A DNA stretch of 7,827 nt. Origin: an archaeon. GTDB taxonomy: Archaea; Micrarchaeota; Micrarchaeia; Norongarragalinales; SBBD01. The notes under the pieces are model-generated. The model saw only the letters and a program-made list of their open reading frames with translations. It searched no databases and had not been told where the DNA came from. Where the stretch lies: positions 1 through 7,827 of the forward strand of contig SBBD01000060.1 in the NCBI GenBank assembly GCA_005239845.1. Reading direction: 5' to 3'. Every line of letters begins with the position of its first letter. Position 1 is the first letter of the stretch. A program made the translations under genes and the position numbers. Below are positions 3,832 through 7,827 of this stretch, one piece after another.

Positions 3832-3981
3832 ATGGCCGCGTGGAGGAAAAAACAAGGCGGCTTTGAAGTGTGGTGTTGTCGTATGGTCATGGCCATGGAC
3901 GAGCTGGACAAGTGGTTCTGGGTAGCCATGGCCGCGCTCCTTTTGCTGTTGATGTTCTTGTTCCGCGGCTACTTTGGTTGA
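3832..3981 (+). CDS. 49-residue single-pass membrane protein
   Basis: This small open frame encodes a basic start (MAAWRKKQGG), two adjacent cysteines (15-16), an acidic DELDKW segment and one hydrophobic helix, VAMAALLLLLMFLF (31-44), ending RGYFG. ATG 3832 is about 26 bases after the TATA-like box, so it would be leaderless; internal ATGs at 3883, 3889 and 3895 could give about 28-32-residue forms. It lies between the pseudo-GTPase and the membrane-tethered regulator. No family is recognised. Support is the promoter spacing and the protein-like composition; it may still be chance. Confidence 0.5.
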   Translation: MAAWRKKQGGFEVWCCRMVMAMDELDKWFWVAMAALLLLLMFLFRGYFG

Positions 3982-4008
3982 ATGTATTTACTTCCAGGTT
4001 TGTATGCT

Positions 4009-4056
4009 GCTTAAGCATTTGAAAACGCTTATTAAGTCGCTTAAGTGCTTGCTTAA
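4009..4056 (+). promoter_or_regulatory. TATA box and repeated GCTTA units before the membrane regulator
   Basis: GCTTA starts at 4009 (in palindrome GCTTAAGC), 4027 (GCTTATTAAG), 4039 (GCTTAAG) and 4051 (GCTTAA), spaced 18, 12 and 12 bases. The 4027-4036 unit sits about 27 bases before ATG 4059 and is the likely TATA box, so the mRNA would be leaderless. The flanking copies resemble operator half-sites, probably for the winged-helix protein encoded just downstream. Confidence 0.5.
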
Positions 4057-4058
4057 CC

Positions 4059-4838
4059 ATGCACTTTTCCTTGCGGAAAAAGCCGAGCCTGCCGATGCTT
4101 GCGCTCCTCATTTTAACGATAGGCACGCTGGGTTTCCTGTACGTACAAGAGATGCAGGCTTTCAAGGCAACGGCCTTGGCAGCTCCGCCAACTATTACTC
4201 CAACTGCGATAGCAAAAGTGGGGGGTGAAGCTACTGAAACCGTTTCGCGCATCCAGGCGGGAGCGCCCCGCGTCGAAGTCTTTCCGCCTTTCCCTCCGGA
4301 AAACGAGTCGGACGCTGCGGCCCAGGCCGCTGCAGAACAGTCTCCTGCTGCACAGCCGTTGGCAGGAGCCCAAGAACAAGCTTTGGATCAGAAAGTGTTG
4401 GGCCAGCAAACGTTGGATGTCCCCTCAACGGCTTCCCGAGAAACGCAAGCGCTGCAGGCTGCTCCTTCTGAAACGAGGGCGGCTGGCAGCCTATTCGACA
4501 ATCCTTACTTTGTGTTTCTTGTAGGAGCCGGCGTCAGCATCCTTCTTTTCCTGAACTTCTTCAAAGTCGAGCCTTCTCCTCCGGAAGTCTTGGGTTCTGA
4601 TGTGTTCCGCACGCTTTCTTCCGACACGCGCGTGGAAATGCTGCATGCGTTGAACCAGCGGCGCAAGACGCTTTCCGAGCTCGCGAAAGAAGCGGAAATC
4701 TCGTTGCCGGGCGCCAAGCAGCACTTGGAAAGGTTGGAGGAAGCCGGCCTCGTACGAAAGCTGGACGAGGGAAGGAAGTGGAAGTACTACGAGCTCACGG
4801 GGCTCGGCAAGCGCATCATCCTGGAGAAGCTGGCATAA
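4059..4838 (+). CDS. Membrane-tethered winged-helix regulator (two TM)
   Basis: The 259-residue protein has a short basic N-terminus, TM1 (about 12-29), and a low-complexity Ala/Gln/Pro/Glu-rich segment (about 35-145). TM2 follows (about 150-168, FVFLVGAGVSILLFLNFF), then an ArsR-like winged helix (about 180-259). The last has SSDTRVEMLHAL, TLSELAKEAEISLPGAKQHL as helix-turn-helix, and RKWKYYELTGLG as wing. With a basic cytoplasmic start, TM1 goes out and TM2 returns N-out/C-in, putting the DNA-binding domain in the cytoplasm and the linker outside. TM1 could alternatively be a signal peptide (ALAAPP follows). The GCTTA repeats upstream suggest autoregulation. A sensor coupled to the cell envelope is likely; its signal is unknown. 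A T-run at 4913-4920 could end the transcript. Confidence 0.82.
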   Translation: MHFSLRKKPSLPMLALLILTIGTLGFLYVQEMQAFKATALAAPPTITPTAIAKVGGEATETVSRIQAGAPRVEVFPPFPPENESDAAAQAAAEQSPAAQPLAGAQEQALDQKVLGQQTLDVPSTASRETQALQAAPSETRAAGSLFDNPYFVFLVGAGVSILLFLNFFKVEPSPPEVLGSDVFRTLSSDTRVEMLHALNQRRKTLSELAKEAEISLPGAKQHLERLEEAGLVRKLDEGRKWKYYELTGLGKRIILEKLA

Positions 4839-4912
4839 ACCGAGTGCCTACGCTGCCTTTACCTGGTCTAGGAACTTGCGAATAGGCGATGTGGGGTTTT
4901 ATAGGCTTCTAG

Positions 4913-4920
4913 TTTTTTTT
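4913..4920 (+). terminator. T8 run after the membrane regulator gene
   Basis: The run of eight T lies about 75 bases after the stop codon at 4838, preceded by a T4 at 4897-4900. T-runs serve as archaeal terminators. It abuts the stop codon of the minus-strand gene that ends at 4920. Confidence 0.45.
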
Positions 4921-5174
4921 CAAGGGGCGGCGCTCTTCCAGACGAGGGGCAGCGTGAACTCCAAGTAGATTTCAACGAGCGTGACGGCCACGAGCACGGC
5001 AAGGAACGTCACGAACAGCATGAGCAAGACTTTCGGCGTCTTCTTGTATTTTTCTAATAACGAATCGTAGACGAAGCTGGCCAGGAAGACGAGGGGGAAA
5101 ACGAGCGCGGTAGCCGCCAGGGACAGCAGGAAGATGAACCACGCCTGCGATGCCACGAACGCAACGTCGACCAT
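4920..5174 (-). CDS. Small integral membrane protein of unknown function
   Basis: From ATG 5174 the product is 84 residues; GTG 5192 would add six. A hydrophobic stretch (AFVASQAWFIFLLSLAATAL through VFLASFVYD) makes one long or two short TM segments. A loop with YKKTPK follows, then a second helix, VLLMLFVTFLAVLVAVTLVEIYL, giving two to three TMs. No catalytic motif is seen and no family is recognised. ATG 5174 is about 27 bases from a weak box (GGTTTTAAT, complement of 5198-5206); GTG 5192 is about 26 bases from the box at 5214-5223, so the start is unsettled. It is divergent from the rhomboid gene. Confidence 0.65.
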   Translation of the reverse strand: MVDVAFVASQAWFIFLLSLAATALVFPLVFLASFVYDSLLEKYKKTPKVLLMLFVTFLAVLVAVTLVEIYLEFTLPLVWKSAAP

Positions 5175-5213
5175 GAAAATGCTTTGCGCCACAGCCCATT
5201 AAAACCTTTTTGG

Positions 5214-5223
5214 CCTAATAAGG
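5214..5223. promoter_or_regulatory. TATA-like box of the rhomboid gene, perhaps shared
   Basis: CCTAATAAGG is nearly symmetric. It lies about 24 bases before ATG 5242 of the rhomboid gene and about 26 bases from GTG 5192 on the minus strand, so it could serve both directions. It is a weaker TATA match than others here. Confidence 0.35.
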
Positions 5224-5241
5224 GAAAAACGGGGGTTTGGC

Positions 5242-5796
5242 ATGTATACGGCGTGGTTGCTCGGCATCACAGTGGCCGTGTTCTTCCTGCAACTGATTCT
5301 CGGGCAGGGCTTCTGGGAACTCTTCTGGCTGAACCCTGCAACCGTTTACCAACAGCCGTGGACTGTTTTCACGTCCATGTTTTTGCACGGAGGGTTCACG
5401 CACTTGTTCTTCAACATGTTCGCCTTGCTCATTTTCGGCCCCGTCCTGGAAAGCCGCATTGGCAGCAACCGCTTTTTGGGGCTCTACGTTGCTTCAGGAA
5501 TCCTGGGAAGCGTGGGCTACATTTTGACGGGAGGCGTGCATCCCGCTCTAGGGGCTTCGGGAGCCATTTTCGGCATCTTGGGCGCTCTCGTGGCGTTGGA
5601 ACCGAACATGATGGTGTTCGTGGGCTTCATTCCCATGCCCATGTGGCTGGCAGGCCTTTTCTGGTTCTTCACGGAAACGCTTTCCGGCGTGGCGAATCTT
5701 ACGAACATCGCGAACTTCGCCCACGTGTCAGGACTTGTAGTCGGCTATTTCTACGCAAGGCACTTGAAGCCCAAGCTGTGGCAGTACGGCGGATGA
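5242..5796 (+). CDS. Rhomboid-family intramembrane serine protease
   Basis: The 184-residue protein has about six TM segments. All rhomboid hallmarks are present: HGGFTHLFFNMF (49-60) in TM2, with H54 and N58 for the oxyanion region; GASG (104-107) in TM4, with the nucleophile S106; and H161 in AHVSG (160-164) of TM6, the second catalytic residue. Rhomboids cleave TM helices, usually N-out/C-in with helix-breaking residues near the outer face, and are nonspecific enough that substrates cannot be named from sequence. It is probably leaderless, from ATG 5242. Neighbouring membrane proteins, notably the tethered winged-helix regulator, are plausible substrates. Confidence 0.95.
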   Translation: MYTAWLLGITVAVFFLQLILGQGFWELFWLNPATVYQQPWTVFTSMFLHGGFTHLFFNMFALLIFGPVLESRIGSNRFLGLYVASGILGSVGYILTGGVHPALGASGAIFGILGALVALEPNMMVFVGFIPMPMWLAGLFWFFTETLSGVANLTNIANFAHVSGLVVGYFYARHLKPKLWQYGG

Positions 5797-5821
5797 AAAG
5801 ATAAAGGCTTAAGTAGGCTTG

Positions 5822-5828
5822 TTTTTTT
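5822..5828 (+). terminator. T7 run after the rhomboid gene
   Basis: A run of seven T lies about 25 bases after the rhomboid stop (5794-5796) and before the mutase start at 5857. It is a plausible archaeal terminator, separating the rhomboid transcript from the next operon. Confidence 0.4.
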
Positions 5829-5846
5829 GTGTTAGTATGGCTTAGC

Positions 5847-5852
5847 GTGGTG
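5847..5852 (+). promoter_or_regulatory. Ribosome-binding-like GTGGTG of the mutase
   Basis: GTGGTG lies four bases before ATG 5857; GGTG matches the archaeal anti-SD. The spacing is short but acceptable. GCTTAAG at 5807-5813, like the units at 4009-4056, lies about 45 bases upstream of the gene. Confidence 0.4.
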
Positions 5853-5856
5853 CTTC

Positions 5857-7239
5857 ATGGGTTTCTTCAAGGGGTATGACGTTCGGGGCTTGGTGCCGCA
5901 GGAACTGGACGAGGCCGTCGCGGAGAAGCTGGGAAAAGCGTTCGGCACGTTCCTGGCGAAAAAGCGGCAGCAGGGCAAGCCCGTCTTCCTTGCAAGGGAC
6001 AACCGCACGCACTCCTTTAGGCTCAAAGAAGCGTTTTCTGGAGGGTTAAGGTCTGCAGGATTTGATGTATTGGACATCGGGGTGGTTCCCACGCCCGTCC
6101 TCCAGTTCGCGTTGGCCACGAACAAGGCGGCAGGCGGCTGCATGGTCACGGCGTCCCACAATCCTCCCGAGTACAACGGCTTCAAGATGTATTCCCGAAA
6201 CCTGCCCCTGCTTTCCCAGGAAATGCAGGAACTGGAAACGGTTTTTGGAGAGGCTTCGTTTGTACGCGGAAGGAAAGGAAAGGAAAAGAAATTCAAAATC
6301 TTGGAAGCGTACGTGGCGGATTTGCTGAAGCGCGTGAAGTTGCGCCGGCCGTTGAAAGTCGTGTTTGATGCGGGGAATGGCACGTGCGGACCCTTGGCGC
6401 GCGTGTGCTTGGAGCTCTTGGGCTGTCGCGTGTTCGGTCTTTTTGAAGACGTGGAATCCGCGTTCCTGAACCACTTGCCGGACCCCCACAAGCCGGAAAA
6501 CCTGAAGTGGCTGCAGGAGGAGGTCGTGCGGCAGCACGCGGACGTGGGCATCGCGTTCGATGGCGACGGCGACCGCGCTGCCTTCGTGGACAATGAAGGA
6601 AAAATCATAAGAGGGGATGATGCCTACGTGCTTTTCGTGCGGGACGTGTTGAAGCGAAACCCCAAGCGCATCCTCATTTACGAACTTCGCTTTTCCAAGG
6701 TGGTTCCTGAAGAGATTACGCGTTTGAAGGGCAAGGGAATCATGTCTCGGGCAGGAAGGATTGCCGTTCGCGAGGAATTGGAGAAGCGGGACGCGGTCTT
6801 GGGTGGGGAGATTACGGGCCATTTCTCGTTTGCAGAGCATTTCGGTTTCGATGACGGCCTTTTTGCAGGCGCGAAAATGGCGGAAGTCGTTTCCTACTTG
6901 CCGCACTCCCTTTCCAAAGAACTGGCGGCCATCCCGAAGTATCCTGCTACGCGAGAGTTGCGTTTGCACTGCGTGGATTCCAAGAAAAAATACGTTTTAA
7001 AGCACGTGGAAAAGGGGCTCAAGGAAAAACACGCAGGACGCGTAAAAACAATGGACGGGGTTTACTTGGATTTGGAACATTCGTGGGGCTTGGTGCGGCC
7101 TTCTAACACGGAGCCCGCGCTTACCTTGAGGTTCGAGGGCAGGACCGAACGCAGGCTGGAACACGTCTACCGCTTGTTTGGAAAGTTGTTGAAGGAAAAA
7201 GGAGTCGTGCTTCCCCCGCTTTCTACAGCGGTTTCTTGA
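5857..7239 (+). CDS. manB: Phosphomannomutase / phosphoglucomutase (ManB-type)
   Basis: The 460-residue alpha-D-phosphohexomutase interconverts hexose 6- and 1-phosphate (mannose or glucose; substrate not decided by sequence). It has four expected domains with motifs in place: TASHNPPEYNGFK (98-110) with the phosphoserine S100, DGDGDR (235-240) for Mg2+, GEITGH (317-322) for sugar recognition, and RPSNTEP (414-420) for phosphate binding in domain 4. Length is normal. Oddly, the segment before the sugar motif reads SRAGRIAVREEL, where many homologs have GH (or archaeal GD) in place of GR. ATG 5857 has GGTG upstream. Four bases separate it from the mannosyltransferase gene, indicating an operon that could supply mannose-1-phosphate for GDP-mannose and lipid-linked mannose. 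The gene symbol is by family. Confidence 0.93.
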   Translation: MGFFKGYDVRGLVPQELDEAVAEKLGKAFGTFLAKKRQQGKPVFLARDNRTHSFRLKEAFSGGLRSAGFDVLDIGVVPTPVLQFALATNKAAGGCMVTASHNPPEYNGFKMYSRNLPLLSQEMQELETVFGEASFVRGRKGKEKKFKILEAYVADLLKRVKLRRPLKVVFDAGNGTCGPLARVCLELLGCRVFGLFEDVESAFLNHLPDPHKPENLKWLQEEVVRQHADVGIAFDGDGDRAAFVDNEGKIIRGDDAYVLFVRDVLKRNPKRILIYELRFSKVVPEEITRLKGKGIMSRAGRIAVREELEKRDAVLGGEITGHFSFAEHFGFDDGLFAGAKMAEVVSYLPHSLSKELAAIPKYPATRELRLHCVDSKKKYVLKHVEKGLKEKHAGRVKTMDGVYLDLEHSWGLVRPSNTEPALTLRFEGRTERRLEHVYRLFGKLLKEKGVVLPPLSTAVS

Positions 7240-7243
7240 GCTC

Positions 7244-7827
7244 ATGCGCTTTTCTTCCCAGAAGTATTGGCCGGCCTTTTTCGGGCTTCTAATTATCGGG
7301 ATTGCGCTCCGCAGCAACCTGTTCTTGCTTCCCATGAACGACGAGGCGCTTTATGCCACGTTCGCCGTGGAGAGCCACGTGCGTTTCGACAGCGACGCCA
7401 ACCCCGAGCACCCGCCCTTCGCCAAATGGGTTCTCGGACTTCCGGTCTGGCTCCTTCCCCTCGACCGCTCCGAGTTCCTAAAACTAGGCGCGGAGTATGC
7501 GGCCATTCCGCCAGTACCCTACATTGAAGAATTCGCCCGCACCTACTTGCCTCCCATGCGGTTGGTCTCTCTTGTTTTTTCTATTTTACTTGCCCTGTCC
7601 GTCTGGTTTTTTGCCAGGAAATGGGTGGGCGAAGAGGCGGCCCTCGCGTCCTTGTTTTTGCTTCTTCTTTCCCCCAACCTTTTGCTTTACGCAAACGCGG
7701 TGATGCTGGAAACCGTTTTCCTCTTCTTCTTCACCACGTCCATCCTCTTTTACCTCTTCCGATACCGCGAACAGCGCACTTGGCTGAACCGCCTCCTTCT
7801 GTGCCTGCTGCTCTTCCTAGCGATGAG
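7244..7827 (+). CDS. Dol-P-Man-type protein mannosyltransferase-like GT-C (partial)
   Basis: The frame starts ATG 7244, four bases after the mutase stop, and runs off the window end (194 residues seen). TM1 (about 10-30) is followed by an MNDEALY segment (31-37), the acidic pair in the first outer loop typical of GT-C catalysis. HPPFAKWVLGL (56-66) is a typical PMT/GT39-family motif. Later TMs include RLVSLVFSILLALSVWFF and ASLFLLLLSPNLLLYANAVMLETVF; the latter resembles the family's middle helices. Such enzymes move a sugar from dolichyl phosphate to proteins or lipids outside the membrane. The C-terminal half, with the rest of the family's domains, is outside the window. No clear ribosome site; probably translationally coupled to the mutase. 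Confidence 0.82.
   Translation, partial: MRFSSQKYWPAFFGLLIIGIALRSNLFLLPMNDEALYATFAVESHVRFDSDANPEHPPFAKWVLGLPVWLLPLDRSEFLKLGAEYAAIPPVPYIEEFARTYLPPMRLVSLVFSILLALSVWFFARKWVGEEAALASLFLLLLSPNLLLYANAVMLETVFLFFFTTSILFYLFRYREQRTWLNRLLLCLLLFLAM

Noticed and set aside
5184..5804. Plus-strand alternative frame over the rhomboid gene (206 residues)
   Set aside because: The rhomboid frame holds the catalytic motifs; this one is an out-of-frame Arg/His-rich shadow.
6046..6969. Long minus-strand frame (307 residues) opposite the mutase
   Set aside because: It lies antisense to a gene with all catalytic motifs; composition rich in His/Arg/Gln is typical of a GC-rich shadow frame.
1..7827. CRISPR array
   Set aside because: No regularly spaced repeats with unique spacers were seen; the only repeated units are the tRNA 3'-end copies and short promoter motifs.

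Overview
The window looks archaeal. It contains a type II tRNA-Leu with an upstream TATA box, many genes whose start codon lies about 24-30 bases after a TATA-like box (leaderless or nearly so), archaeal-style PadR and winged-helix regulators, an elongation-factor-like protein, a ManB-type phosphohexomutase and a GT-C mannosyltransferase-like protein. The genes are small and tightly packed. GC is in the low fifties by eye, apart from an AT-rich stretch at about 1283-1545. The lineage cannot be fixed from the sequence; a small-genome (DPANN-like) or euryarchaeal lineage is a guess.

Left part (1-1150): a tRNA-Glu(CTC)-like gene on the minus strand, then a short Cys-rich acidic protein (minus) diverging from a PadR-type regulator (plus). 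The two share one symmetric TATA region and an inverted-repeat operator candidate. Next comes a well-formed tRNA-Leu(CAG).

Centre (1132-2274): this is the most unusual part. The last 13-17 bases of tRNA-Leu occur three times in direct orientation, at 1132-1148, 1266-1282 and 2262-2274. They bracket a short segment with a decayed tRNA-like body and a second, roughly 1-kb segment with an inverted-repeat-rich AT-rich region and an overlapping HEPN/MNT gene pair. The reading offered is a tRNA-targeted mini-island, or two tandem insertions, carrying a toxin-antitoxin-like pair and no integrase.

Right part (2322-7827): a DUF1905/YdeI-like gene converges, one base apart, on a degenerate EF-Tu/SelB-like protein whose GTP-binding motifs are lost. 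That gene diverges from a 49-residue single-pass membrane protein. Then come a two-TM membrane-tethered winged-helix regulator whose promoter carries repeated GCTTA units, a small membrane protein (minus) diverging from a six-TM rhomboid protease with all catalytic residues, and a two-gene operon of phosphomanno/phosphoglucomutase and a Dol-P-Man-type protein mannosyltransferase (cut by the window end).

Functional links that can be argued: the mutase would supply hexose-1-phosphate for activated sugar used on the lipid-linked route that the GT-C enzyme draws from. The rhomboid is a nearby candidate protease for the membrane-tethered regulator, whose second TM has the orientation rhomboids prefer. 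The HEPN/MNT pair looks like accessory DNA inserted beside tRNA-Leu.
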